Source: Providencia sp. PROV188 (GTDB taxonomy: Bacteria; Pseudomonadota; Gammaproteobacteria; Enterobacterales; Enterobacteriaceae). From it: DNA of 64,000 nt. A model generated the notes under the pieces. That model was not told where the DNA came from. It was given only the letters and a program-made list of their open reading frames with translations, and searched no databases. The stretch spans positions 62,001 to 126,000 of the forward strand of contig NZ_CP097292.1 in assembly GCF_027595165.1 (NCBI RefSeq), in the 5' to 3' direction. This document shows positions 1 to 9,795 of the stretch, in pieces; within the stretch, counting starts at the first letter, position 1; each line of letters begins with the position of its first letter. The translations under genes and the position numbers were made by a program.

Positions 1-583
1 CTGAGTTATATACCTTTATAACATCCTCTTTTTTTAAACATTCAACAGGATTTAGCATATGATTAAACTCAACGTAATTATAATTAGGTAATAAGGATCA
101 CCTAATTACCCAAAAAAAACATGATGGAAAAATGATGACTACACCTACAATTATTACTAATTAAAATCATAAGTATTTTTAACAAATAACTTTTATTCGG
201 TTTACTTTTTTGAAAATCCCATATCACATTAATATAATTGATAAGATATCAATACCAAAACAGTGGGTAGTTAAAAAATAAGAATAGAATAACGTTAAAT
301 TAACAATCCAATAAAAATTAATAAAATCACACAAAAAATCTCATTATTATAATCCGCAAAAAACAAAACTCTTCCATAAACCAAATCATGAAAAAATGTA
401 TCACACTAAAATACCCTATCTCACCACAAAATTTAAGAATAAAAAACATCTAATCGGATGATAGAATAACAACATCATAAAAAATTTAATTAAGTTTGAA
501 ATTAAATCCCCACTTCCTATCAATAAATTAGCAAAAAAAATTGCAGCAAGTTATGAATAAAATAAATAATAAAATTATTTTAG
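1..583. other. AT-rich stretch without a recognisable gene
   Basis: This segment is very AT-rich, with many short A and T runs and frequent stops in every frame. I see no coding region, no clear inverted repeat and no RNA gene. It is probably decayed flanking DNA next to the broken IS3-family element that follows. Confidence 0.5.
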
Positions 584-928
584 ATGACTAAAAAACTATC
601 CAAAAAAAATGAGACAACTATAATTAGATTTTCTGCTGTAACAGTTGCAGAAGTCATGATGAAAAATCCCATCTTACTGAAACTCAGATCGATAATATTT
701 TCAATATTCACTGATTCAGGGATGAAAGTAGAAGATATTTGCCGTCAAAATGGGATAAGTAATGCCACTTATTATAATTGGAAATCAAAGTATGGTGGTA
801 GGGAAGCTAATGATGTTAAACGATTAAAAGAGCTTGAAGAGGAAAACATAAAACTGAAAAAGCTCTTTGCGGAAGTTAGCCTTGAAAATCATGCGATGAA
901 GGAGCTTTTCGCAAAAAAGAGTTGGTAG
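584..928 (+). pseudogene. IS3-family orfA remnant (HTH protein)
   Basis: In IS3 elements OrfA binds the terminal repeats and is fused by -1 frameshifting to OrfB. Here the middle and end are typical: DICRQNGISNATYYNWKSKY is the helix-turn-helix, followed by a coiled coil rich in Lys/Glu with leucine spacing (RLKELEEENIKLKKLF) and ending near FAKKSW. The N-terminus is not typical. The expected frame (KSHLTETQIDNIFNI) is found one frame over at about 667-710, so a frameshift lies inside the gene near 710. The first ~25 residues of the open frame are therefore probably not native. I call it a remnant of an IS3-family (IS407/IS2-like) element. Confidence 0.7.
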
Positions 929-1750
929 TGGCTGAAAAGAGAGCCTGTACTCAATCATTAAAAGAGGCTGGTTTATCAGTCACTAAGGCTTGTGAGCTGA
1001 CGTCATTGGCACGCGCCACATTTTACCGTCAGCTAATAGATTGGCGCAAAAAGACCGTGTGGTAATAATCTGTGTTAGCTAAATCGCCACAATCGGGATT
1101 TTGGAAATGCTATTTCCGACTGAGATTTCAAGGCTATCCTTTTAATCATAAACGAGTTTATTGTCAATTAGGATTGAACCTGAAACAACGGGTTAAAAAA
1201 GTGCTTCCGAAACGTGAAAAAATCATTAGTGATAGAAAAAGTCCCGAATATTCAATGAGCATTGGATTTTATGCACGATAGTTTATATTGCGGTAAGCCC
1301 TTCAGAACTCTCAATCTTATTGATGAAGGAACGCGTGAATGCTTGGAGATTGAGATTGATACGTCATTACCGGCTGAACGCGTCATCAGGGTGCTTGAAC
1401 GTTTAAAAGCCGAAAGAGGGTTGCCGAAACAGATCCGAGTCGATAATGGCTCTGAACTCATTTCAGTTAACTTATTGAATTATGGTGAAGATAATCAAAT
1501 TTCGTTGTGCCATATTCAACCGGAAAAACCGCAACAAAATGGATTTATCGAGCGTTTTAATGGTTCGTTCCGTCGTGAATTTTTAAATGAGTATTTATTT
1601 GAATCGTTGAGCCAAGTTCGAGAATTAGCATGGTTTTGGCTGCAAGATTATAACCACAATCGAACTCACGAAAGTTTAAATAATCTCCCACCGGAGACAT
1701 ATCGAAAACAGTTAGAAAACTCTAAGTTGGTGTGTCTCAATTAAAGGGAA
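640..1750 (+). mobile_element. Decayed IS3-family insertion sequence
   Basis: The stretch carries broken remains of both IS3-family reading frames: an orfA-type helix-turn-helix protein followed by pieces of an orfB DDE transposase, all on the plus strand and in the usual order. The parts are separated by frameshifts and a deletion, so no active transposase can be made without repair. The ends cannot be fixed because I do not see a clean pair of terminal inverted repeats. The N-terminal part is repeated in a second, more decayed copy directly downstream. Confidence 0.75.
929..1744 (+). pseudogene. IS3-family orfB remnant (DDE transposase)
   Basis: Three pieces in different frames together resemble an OrfB. 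The first (about 929-1066) reads EKRACTQSLKEAGLSVTKAC and ends at a stop after KKTVW. The second (about 1072-1240) has the conserved RVYCQLGLNLK region. The third (1262-1744) holds the catalytic core: the first Asp in the MDFMHDSL stretch, the second in VDNGSE, the Glu in FIERFNGSFRREFLNE, and the C-terminal NHNRTHESLNNLPPETY. Sequence between pieces two and three is missing compared with family members. This is the DDE domain of an IS3-family transposase and is surely inactive. Confidence 0.75.
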
Positions 1751-1754
1751 GTGG

Positions 1755-1975
1755 ACAAGATCGTTAATATTTTCAATACTCACTGATTCTAGTATGAAAA
1801 CTAATGATATTAAATAATTAAAAGAGCTTGAGGATGAAAATACTAAGCTAAAAAATGTTTGCTGAAGTCAATCTTAAAAATCATGCAATGAAGGAGCTTT
1901 TCGCCAAAAGGGTTGGTAATGACCTGAGAAAAAACGATGAGCTCAATCATTAAAAGAGACCAGTTTATCAGTCAA
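1755..1975 (+). repeat. Second, more decayed copy of the IS3 orfA region
   Basis: The segment repeats the 5' part of the upstream IS3 element: AGATCG, TAATATTTTCAATA, CACTGATTC, ATTAAAAGAGCTTGA and CATGCAATGAAGGAGCTTTTCGC all recur in the same order. About 80 bases spanning the helix-turn-helix are deleted and several stops have appeared. It is a fossil tandem insertion or an internal duplication. Confidence 0.7.
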
Positions 1976-2578
1976 CCCCGAACTACGTTTTACGCCTTGT
2001 TTCCCCTACTTGTAGGCTCCTGAATATTTTGTAAACACCCAGTGGCGATTTAGTCATGCAGCAATCGAGAGTTAGCCAGGAGAAGCCTATGGTATCCTGT
2101 TGTTAGCAAATGAGTAATAACCATGCATAGGATCCCGCCACTCCTGTAATCTGCAGTGAGCTGGCTTGACGATCATATTTTTGTGGCATTTAGGGTATTC
2201 CATTGTCAACCCATTCTGAGTACAAAGAAGATGGCATTCATAGCAGGAATAACTATCATCGTAGTCAATGATGCATCCCAAAGCTTATCGCTGATTTGCC
2301 ATTTATTATCTGACAATCCCGCTTGGGATAAGAGCTAAACACTAAAGGTCAAACAATTTAGTTCCCCCTCCCCCAGAAAAATCTTTATATACATATCAAT
2401 TTTTATACTGGCATTCATAAATAAATGCATACTGAGTCACGCAACTCACACCGACTAAAAAATAAATAGTATTATATCAACATACTATTTAATTTGACCG
2501 AAGCGAGTAATGAAATAAATCCCATAATGCACAGGAAACATCCTATTAATTGAAAGCGACTAAATTAATCACTTTCAA
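1976..2578. other. Intergenic stretch without a supportable gene
   Basis: The base composition is closer to coding DNA than the flanks up to about 2340. A short minus-strand frame (2087-2281) contains a cysteine/histidine-rich YPKCHKNMIVKPAHC segment, which may be a fossil of a zinc-binding protein. I cannot tie it to a family and its upstream part is missing, so no gene is called. From 2340 to 2578 nothing is seen. Confidence 0.35.
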
Positions 2579-3226
2579 TTAAAAAGGTGCAGAATACCGT
2601 TTTAATTGAGTCTCTACTTCTCGAGTAGCATCCTTCCTTAACTGTTCTACACTCACCCCTCCGAATTTATCTTCAAAGACAATATCAGTTAATTTACTTG
2701 TAACAATATTTTTTATTTCATTTTTTTCGTGGCTACTCATATCTCTACTAGATACTAAATTCTCAAGCTTATTAGTAACATATGAGTTATTTCTTAATAT
2801 GTGCCCAATTGAACTCTGTGTACACCTAGAATCTAATTTAACCCCAGAGCCCAATCTATTCGAGAGGTGAGCAAAAATACGATCTTTTTGAATGTTACTT
2901 ATATTTTTCGCTTGTTGGTGACAGATACGATCAATAGTTTTATTAACCTCAGCAGATAGATGAGTTACTGTTTCTTGACAGACCCAAGAAGGCTTATATA
3001 CACCAGAACGTAAGATGGCCTTATCGACTTCTTTATTTACCTTTGTTAAACTTATACATGTAATCCGATTATTTACCTGAACAGATAGCGACTCTCTTCT
3101 CACTCCGAATAATCGGTCCAACATTCCCCCGCTATTTCTTTCCTGCTTAAAAGAGATCTCTGCTGCTGCTCTAATGCACGGATTATTAACCATTCTACAT
3201 GTTGACTGCCCAATAGAACTAAACAT
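2579..3226 (-). CDS. Hypothetical protein, possible effector
   Basis: I do not recognise this 215-residue protein. The start at 3226 is chosen because a GAGGG Shine-Dalgarno sequence sits about nine bases upstream; the longer open frame (to 3373) only adds a hydrophobic, low-quality extension. The protein starts MFSSIGQSTCRMVNNP, has no signal peptide and is mostly polar and predicted helical, ending in a charged segment (QLRKDATREVETQLKRY). Its polar N-terminus and its place next to type III effector genes make a secreted effector possible, but that is inference from context only. Confidence 0.55.
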   Translation of the reverse strand: MFSSIGQSTCRMVNNPCIRAAAEISFKQERNSGGMLDRLFGVRRESLSVQVNNRITCISLTKVNKEVDKAILRSGVYKPSWVCQETVTHLSAEVNKTIDRICHQQAKNISNIQKDRIFAHLSNRLGSGVKLDSRCTQSSIGHILRNNSYVTNKLENLVSSRDMSSHEKNEIKNIVTSKLTDIVFEDKFGGVSVEQLRKDATREVETQLKRYSAPF

Positions 3227-4281
3227 AATCAATACCCTCACAACTCCATATAAAAACATGCGTAAATCTAAAATAAAAAAATCAAAATGTAAATAATACC
3301 AGCGCACAAAAAAAATTGATAATGCCTCCACCAATGCAGATAACAAAAAACAAACAATTAAATCACATATCAACCACTTCCCCCTATAATCCTTATCATC
3401 AATGAATAAAGCGTATCCTTACCTTATTCTAATACTTTATTCCAACAATATTTACCCTCTATAGTGCTAAACTAAAATTGACCACGGTTTTTAGAGATTT
3501 CCCAATACAATCGTTCTGACTCACTGGGCGTTACCCTGCTGTTATTCTGATGCAACCTGAACTGGCTATAATATCCAATAATGTAGCGGATGATTTCTTG
3601 TTAAGCCTTTACAAAACAACGCTCACCTACAAACGGCAATACATTGAACAACAGTACACACTAAGTTAGTTGGAAAATCACGCCTTATATCCCCGTCCTG
3701 AAGAACATGGTTTTACGGTACATCTGATAAAAAGCATGAAGACAACCTATTGTAATAACACCAAACAGGTAGGATGAGCATTTTTTGATATTATTTATCA
3801 CTCAATACATGAATCATATATAAAATTTATGAATTTAATTCATAATTAAAAACTATATAAACTAAATTTTAAATTATCGAAATAAAAATGATAAATAATC
3901 ACTTTTATAGCAAAAAAATAACGTTATATCACAATAAAATACCATTTTAAAATTAAAATTTTATTTCCACTACCAATCTGAATCAAAAATATCTAGAATC
4001 AAAGATTTCAACCTTATATATTTAAATATAAATAGCAAGATAACAATCCAAGCGAAATAAAAAATTAAAACACACATAATAACATTTAAAATAAAAACAA
4101 AAGTAGAATAGATTTTTTATGAAAATAACATTAAAAGACTATTAAAACAGATTTCACAATAACATAGAAAGCACTCCAACAAAAAACATATGCAGGATAA
4201 GCAAAAGAGTTCATCGGATAACAATTAAAATACATTCCTGCCAGTATTATACTATAACCAGATAATATTAAAGGTATAAAA
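3227..4281. other. Long AT-rich gap, no gene seen
   Basis: Between 3480 and 3780 the composition is less AT-rich and may hold a few dozen codons of a decayed transposase or other gene, but stops interrupt all frames and I cannot name it. From 3780 to 4260 the DNA is extremely AT-rich with no open frame. The final part must contain the promoter of the sicP-sptP pair; an AAAGG ribosome-binding sequence precedes the first gene. Confidence 0.4.
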
Positions 4282-4653
4282 ATGAAATCACACCAAAATA
4301 TTTTAAATTCTATCGGTAATAAATTAGGTATCCCACTATCCTTTGATGATAATAAACAATGTATGTTATTGCTTGATGATGACTTATTAGTATCTATACA
4401 GGCTAATGAACATTATTGGTTATTAAATGGATTGATATCAAAGATAAAGCAAGAAAATTGCAGTCTTTGGTGCGATCTCATGATTTTAAATAGGGTTCTT
4501 GCCGAAAAAAATTTGGGAACAATCGGCTATGAACCCACATCAGAAGCTCTACTTTATTTAGATTCAATTACAAATTTAAGTGAGGATAATATCCTTAATA
4601 AAATAGAATCATTTGTAAATAAGTTAGATGATTTTAAAGAAAGATTAACCTAA
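4282..4653 (+). CDS. sicP: Type III secretion chaperone, SicP-like
   Basis: This is a class I type III secretion chaperone of the CesT/SicP kind, 123 residues, small and acidic as usual. The N-terminus (NILNSIGNKLGIPLSFDD, then CMLLLDDDLLVSIQ) follows Salmonella SicP closely (IANIGEKLGLPLTFDD, CLLLLDSD). WLLNGLI and the C-terminal helix with ESFVN also match. Such chaperones are cytosolic homodimers that bind the N-terminal ~100 residues of one effector and keep it secretable. The partner gene, an SptP homologue, begins 30 bases downstream, so the two almost certainly form one operon. The start has AAAGG a few bases upstream. No lesion is visible. Confidence 0.9.
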   Translation: MKSHQNILNSIGNKLGIPLSFDDNKQCMLLLDDDLLVSIQANEHYWLLNGLISKIKQENCSLWCDLMILNRVLAEKNLGTIGYEPTSEALLYLDSITNLSEDNILNKIESFVNKLDDFKERLT

Positions 4654-4682
4654 GTAATCAACATTAATTGCGAGGATGTTTT

Positions 4683-6374
4683 ATGCAACATATTAGTTTA
4701 TCCCATTTTTCGCAAGTATCTGGAAGTCAAGATGCTCGTCTAGTTATCAGTAACACCTCCAACGAATCAACCATTACCACTGCAAGTGAAGGATTTTGTG
4801 GTCGAATTTTAAGTTTCTTAGGTCAATTTCCACTCTTTAAAAACATAAGTGCAGTAAAAACCCATATTGAAAATATCAAAACAGCAAATCAAGCCACCGT
4901 AGCGGTATTTGCAGAGGCTTTATCAAATTCCTATGGTGCCAACACTGCGGATAAAGTTATTTCAGCTTATAACTTAAGTTCTGGTGATACACCTTTAACA
5001 CAACGTAAAATTCAAACAATTCTTCTTCCTGCAGCGCAAATGATGCAAGCTAAAGAGTCATTTGTCCACGAATTAGAGCAAAAATATGGTCCGAATGTTG
5101 CTCAACAAGCTTTAACAATGAGTAACTTTATCTCTGCAGGCTCCAATAAAAATAATCTAAAAGCAAGTATTATTGTTACTGAAGGTACGATCCCGCCAGA
5201 TTATAATACCGTTGAAGCGCTGGCAAAAAACATACAACAAGCCGCTCTTGCATCAGCCTTAACTAGCTTGACTCGAATAGAAGAATTACAAAAGCTCTCA
5301 GGTCAAGAATTACAAACAAAGTATTCTAAACTATCAGAAGGTAGCGGGGCATTGAGAACATTACAAACATTACTAACCAATTTATCTAACTTGTCCGGTA
5401 TTCCTGGAATGGAGGAGTTTCAGAATACACTAAAAAGTGTTTTAGTTGGTAATAGTCCTTTTTCTCAATGGGGAACTACTGGTAGTTCCGTAGAAGCATG
5501 GGTAAATTCAGCCTCTCATAATGACCTATCATTAGCGGCAGAACGAATCCAAGGAATAACAAAAGATGTGATGGCATTAAAAGAAAAACTGCTAGCTCAT
5601 CAAAGTGGTCGTCCGGTTAAGATAGAACTACCGAAATTAAACTTGCCTCGATTCGGTAATATTCCTGTGAATCCTAATACCCAAATTCATTTACAGGATA
5701 AAACCCCTATGCCGGCTAATCTTATGTCAACAGGTGGAGTTCCTGTCGCTATAGCTTGCTCATACCCAAAAGGAACGCTAAGTGGTATAGAATCACATCT
5801 GCGAATGATACTCGAACAAAAGCCTTCCTGCCTCGTTATATTAACTGGGGATGATCAAATAAGAGCTAAAAAACTCCCTGATTACTTCAGGCAACCGGGT
5901 ACCGTTGGCTCTATAAATATTCAAGTAACCCAAGAAGCTGGTGTTCTAACGCCAAGTGGAGTTGAAATTGATAATTATCACTTAAAAATAAGCTCTGAGA
6001 CTGATGCCTATACTCTCCCCGTCATGCATGTTCAAAGTTGGAAAGATCATCAGGCTCTACAAAGTACATCTCAATTACTGGAATTAGCGCAAATAACTCT
6101 AGAAACGTCCAATGCAATTGAACCTATTTATGAAAATACGAGAGCAACTACAAGCGTACCAATGGTTCACTGTTTTGGCGGGGTTGGTCGTACAGGAACG
6201 TTAATTACAGCAATGGAATTAATCAAAAATCCAAGCTTATCTAGTGAGAAAATCATTACAGACTTAAGGGAGACTCGTAACAAAAAAATGGTAGAAGACA
6301 GACCCCAACAGCTGCAACTGCGCCAATTAGAACATATGTTAGTTTCGAAAAATTTCGTAAGCACTCTATTATAA
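4683..6374 (+). CDS. sptP: SptP-like type III effector (RhoGAP + tyrosine phosphatase)
   Basis: Homologue of Salmonella SptP, which is injected into host cells, switches off Rac1/Cdc42 and dephosphorylates host proteins. The start at 4683 has GCGAGGATG just upstream; 563 residues (SptP 543). Residues 1-~140 match the secretion and chaperone-binding region (DARLVIS, LGQFPLFKN). The GAP domain (~200-330) has the arginine finger in SGALRTLQTLLTNL (R225) and the conserved SQWGTTG. The phosphatase domain (~340-563) carries the P-loop VHCFGGVGRTGT (nucleophile C497). Oddity: the WPD loop reads WKDHQ (453-455), so the general acid Asp remains but the Pro is Lys. The gene is intact, follows sicP and ends before a clear terminator at 6411. 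Confidence 0.92.
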   Translation: MQHISLSHFSQVSGSQDARLVISNTSNESTITTASEGFCGRILSFLGQFPLFKNISAVKTHIENIKTANQATVAVFAEALSNSYGANTADKVISAYNLSSGDTPLTQRKIQTILLPAAQMMQAKESFVHELEQKYGPNVAQQALTMSNFISAGSNKNNLKASIIVTEGTIPPDYNTVEALAKNIQQAALASALTSLTRIEELQKLSGQELQTKYSKLSEGSGALRTLQTLLTNLSNLSGIPGMEEFQNTLKSVLVGNSPFSQWGTTGSSVEAWVNSASHNDLSLAAERIQGITKDVMALKEKLLAHQSGRPVKIELPKLNLPRFGNIPVNPNTQIHLQDKTPMPANLMSTGGVPVAIACSYPKGTLSGIESHLRMILEQKPSCLVILTGDDQIRAKKLPDYFRQPGTVGSINIQVTQEAGVLTPSGVEIDNYHLKISSETDAYTLPVMHVQSWKDHQALQSTSQLLELAQITLETSNAIEPIYENTRATTSVPMVHCFGGVGRTGTLITAMELIKNPSLSSEKIITDLRETRNKKMVEDRPQQLQLRQLEHMLVSKNFVSTLL

Positions 6375-6406
6375 AATATTTTAAATAAAAAAGTTAAATT
6401 TAGCTA

Positions 6407-6437
6407 AAAAGCACCTATTTGGATAGGTGCTTTTATT
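6407..6437 (+). terminator. Rho-independent terminator after sptP
   Basis: An eight-base stem (GCACCTAT / ATAGGTGC) with a four-base TTGG loop is followed by TTTTATT and preceded by AAAAA. It sits about 35 bases after the sptP stop and would end the sicP-sptP transcript. Confidence 0.85.
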
Positions 6438-6468
6438 CAAAAAATAGAAGAGCAAAGTGAACTAAACG

Positions 6469-7611
6469 ATGAATATAACAAGCATAAATACCACGAACAA
6501 TTTAACTCCACAAACTATCTTAGACGCGGCAACGATTACATCTAGTAATGGTAAAAAATCATGGTCTAGTATGACTTTTGCAGAAAAAGCACTACAAATT
6601 CTGTCTTTTGGTATATGGTTTCCTAAGTACTCACAAGAACAGCAAGCTCAAGCCAGAGATATAATAAGTAAAATGACCCCTGTTCAGCCGATGGCAAGTG
6701 AAAAAGCACGAGTAGAGGGTACATTTGAAGATTTAACAAAACTATCTATATCTCTTAGCCCCGGAGAAGATATCACTGCAAGTATAATCTATGGTTCGGG
6801 CAAAGAAGAAGTCCATCATTTTGATGGAGAAAAATCCGAAATAATAAAACACAATTTACCATTTAGTATTCATAAGCCTTATCTTATGAAACACCATGCA
6901 CCTCATGATATGGAAATAACAAATCCAAACTCTATGAGAAATTTACTCAAAATAGCTACTCAACATTCAACCTCAATTGTGACGCCTCACTCTTCAGAAA
7001 GAGATCTGCTCGCAGGCACATCACCATTTAATAGTGTATTTATCGATGCCCATCGAGCATTCGGGAATGTAAGTATTCATGTCGATGGAATGGCACTTCC
7101 AACTGAAGCCCAGAACGAATTATCACAAATTTTAAAGCTAGACTCTAAAAAATCAAACGATATAGTAAGTGCATTAACGCCCAGTGAAGCTATGCGAGTT
7201 GTAAATCTATGTGATGGAACCGACCAACAAACCAATAATCTGTATGAGCTGCTTACATGTTCATCAGGGATTACAGCACTGTGTTCCGCTTTCTTTCAGT
7301 TATATCCATTGCCCGTTTTAGTCTTAAATCAAGAACAGGTTAATAAGGCACTTATGCATTCGGCTGAACATGGAATGAATTTACCTAATTCATGTATGAG
7401 TGTAAACATTTCTACAACGAGTCAAGATGGGTCTTTCCTTATCACCAATAATACAGGCTTACCCACAATGTCACCAAACCATCCAAATAAACTCGGGTTA
7501 TTAATTTGTCGAACAGAATATACTATACCTAATAATATGCTATGCGATATTTCCTCGATGCAGGCTTGTATTCATCCTGAATATAGTGGTTCAACTATAT
7601 TTACAGATTAA
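6469..7611 (+). CDS. Hypothetical protein, candidate type III effector
   Basis: An intact 380-residue gene that I do not recognise. The N-terminus (MNITSINTTNNLTPQT) is rich in Ser, Thr, Asn and Ile and has no signal peptide, which is the usual look of type III secretion signals. Residues ~36-56 (FAEKALQILSFGIWFPKY) resemble the short amphipathic segment in SptP-like N-termini (RILSFLGQFPLFK), possibly a membrane-localisation or chaperone-binding region. The middle has several His residues (SIHKP, HHAPHD) and the C-terminus several Cys, but no catalytic motif I can name. It lies 95 bases after sptP, behind the terminator, so it probably has its own promoter. Effector status is inferred from neighbours and composition. 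Confidence 0.65.
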   Translation: MNITSINTTNNLTPQTILDAATITSSNGKKSWSSMTFAEKALQILSFGIWFPKYSQEQQAQARDIISKMTPVQPMASEKARVEGTFEDLTKLSISLSPGEDITASIIYGSGKEEVHHFDGEKSEIIKHNLPFSIHKPYLMKHHAPHDMEITNPNSMRNLLKIATQHSTSIVTPHSSERDLLAGTSPFNSVFIDAHRAFGNVSIHVDGMALPTEAQNELSQILKLDSKKSNDIVSALTPSEAMRVVNLCDGTDQQTNNLYELLTCSSGITALCSAFFQLYPLPVLVLNQEQVNKALMHSAEHGMNLPNSCMSVNISTTSQDGSFLITNNTGLPTMSPNHPNKLGLLICRTEYTIPNNMLCDISSMQACIHPEYSGSTIFTD

Positions 7612-8541
7612 CCCCCTCCCCCTAAAGTGAAGTGCTCCCTAAACGTTGGACTCTTTTAGTCTAATTTGAAGGGTGCTTTTTTTATACTCTAGTGTTTAAA
7701 GTTAATCATGCTATGCTCCGCCCATGAATTGAATTATCAATTACATGGGATAGAGAGTCTAAAAGCTAAAACATCAAAACCTGTTTATGCTCCTGAATTC
7801 AAATTTAATACGGTTCAAATACTCCTCAATGAGACATATATACATGAATGAAGTTCACTGGCAAACTTGATATCAGTGACAGGTCAATGCTTAGAAGCTA
7901 GTTATGTCAATACAAAGAACACGTAAGAGAAGGGGGAAAACCTCAATTTTGTCATACTATTGTCATTCTAACCCAATAAAAAAGTACAGAAAAAGCACAC
8001 TATCTTTGGTACATGCATACATGAGATTGCTCCACTAAATCCCACGCAATTTATAAAATTAATAATCTCAATAATAATCCTGCATACATAATATCCATTT
8101 CTTTCATTGATTGGTTAAATTTCTCATTGATATACGTACACCAAGCATCTTCATAGGCATAGATTTTTTCAGCTTAATTCAGAAAAGTAAGCCTAATATT
8201 AATTCCGGGCACTTTCCCTCATATTTTGAGTAATTAATAATATAGTTTTCAATTATTGACAAGATACTTTTGAATATAGAAAACTATATCCTCCTTAGTT
8301 ATTAGCTTAGAGGATAAAATTAAATCATCGATACTATAACGGATTATTTTATATTCACTATTTATAAATAAGAGCTGAGGATACAAACTAGTTAACATAT
8401 TAATGGGTACTGTCATTATCATCTAAAAATACCATTTCAGACAAAAGTTAAATAATATCAAACACATACACCAAATCTCTATTCTTTATATTGATTGAAT
8501 TATCAATATAAAAATCATACTGAATTTAGTCAAGGTAATAT
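7612..8541. other. Decayed stretch with an IS3 orfA fossil
   Basis: No intact gene is present. At 7777-7833 the plus strand reads KPVYAPEFKFNTVQILLNE, the start of an IS3-family orfA, and it breaks off at once. The rest (to 8541) is AT-rich with stops in all frames. The stretch looks like the residue of earlier insertions between the effector gene and the toxin locus. Confidence 0.5.
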
Positions 8542-8871
8542 ATGAGAGTTAATACAATCCCCCTTCCCTCACAACAAGAAAGAAATCCAGTAGAAAAAAC
8601 AAATATACCTAATTCTATTAATAGAAACAACGAGGAAAAAATAACACATGAACCGTTCATCAATAGAATAACAAAGGTTAAAAATACTTCAACTGATGAA
8701 GTCATAGCCATTGGTAAATTAATTCAAGAGGAAATAAGAAAAACAATTAACCCTTCAAGCCCGCCTCCTGTTTCGACCACTGGAAATTGGAAATCAGCGA
8801 TTATACATCGTATAGGATTATTAATGTCTGGTGATTCTTCTCAAATATCCTTGAGTGATAGCAATCAATAA
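8542..8871 (+). pseudogene. Large TcdB/lymphostatin-like toxin, N-terminal fragment
   Basis: The first 109 codons of a large toxin reading frame. They are polar and proline/asparagine rich (ERNPVEKTNIPNS) with no recognisable fold. A TAA at 8869-8871 ends this piece, yet the same frame stays open for another 924 bases and enters the glycosyltransferase domain. The stop therefore looks like a nonsense mutation inside one ancestral gene rather than a gene boundary. TAAGG-like or GGTAAT ribosome-binding bases lie just ahead of the ATG. It is the start of the locus that runs to about 13,400. Confidence 0.6.
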
Positions 8872-9795
8872 AAATTCACATCAGTTATTCCTCAAGCATC
8901 TAGTCTACCATTTTCGGTAGACGTACATTATCCTTATAATGAACAAAGCTCAAAAACATCTATTTCATCAGTTCAATATGTAAAAGTAAAAAAAAGAAGC
9001 CTTGATAATATTGAAAAAAATAACGTGGAAACAAATAATAACAATAATGTAAAATATTCTTTATCTAAAGATAATATTGAAGATAAAGTATTTCGTAATA
9101 GTCACCCCCCAAAAAAACCATACCATTTATTGCTTAAACCATTAAAAGAAAGCATAAATAACTATAATAGTTTAAGTGAAAAAAACAGTAGAAAAGGAAT
9201 AGAATTATTAAAAGAACAAGCTAATTTGCTTGAGAAACTCCATGAGAAATTAAATGAAAAAAGTAATGGTGAAAACTATTCAAATGAAAGAAGTAATATT
9301 TTAAACTTAATCCATGAGATTCAAAATGAATATATGTCCCATAAAGTTGAAATAGAAAAACTCATTCATGTAGTTTGGGTTGCTGGTGCTCCACCTGAAA
9401 GTATTACAAAATATGCACACGCATATAAAAATGCATATCCTGAGTTTACTTTTAATTTATGGATAGACCCAAATGCTATGCTTGCTTATTTGTTTAATAA
9501 AGAGATTAAAGAAATAGCTTTTGAAAATGCTAAAAGTGAGGTGATTAACCTATTAACCGAAAAAGAGTTGAAAACATTACAAACAACAACTGATTTAACG
9601 CCGGAATTCAATATAAAATTAAAAGATAATTTTGAACATTATCTATTTAAATCAACATTACAACTTCAAGACGCTGTAATGAATTATGCATATACAAAGG
9701 GATTGCTAACATTTAATGATAATAACCGCATCTCTTTTTTAAAAGAGGTCTGCACTATGATGAGGAAAAAATTCAATCCTTTGAAAAAAAATTAA
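8872..9795 (+). pseudogene. Toxin fragment: first half of the glycosyltransferase domain
   Basis: This piece continues the frame of the preceding fragment after an in-frame stop (a GTG at 9025 is the first possible restart). It holds the first half of a GT44-type domain as in the large clostridial toxins TcdA/TcdB, which sugar-modify host Rho GTPases. The stretch KLIHVVWVAGAPPESITKYA followed by FNLWIDPNAM corresponds to the nucleotide-sugar-binding start of TcdB (KIHFVWIGG, IKLWYDSEA). The frame is then lost in a homopolymer between about 9735 and 9760 (CTTTTTTAAAAGA). Downstream sequence in the +1 frame continues the protein (HYDEEKIQSFEKKLKYNKDK), so the break is a one-base frameshift. Confidence 0.75.

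Noticed and set aside
2087..2281. Cys/His-rich 64-codon frame on the minus strand
   Set aside because: It could be a fossil zinc-ribbon, but it has no ribosome site, no continuation and no family I can name.
3480..3780. Possible decayed transposase before sicP
   Set aside because: The composition hints at former coding DNA, but no frame gives a recognisable motif.
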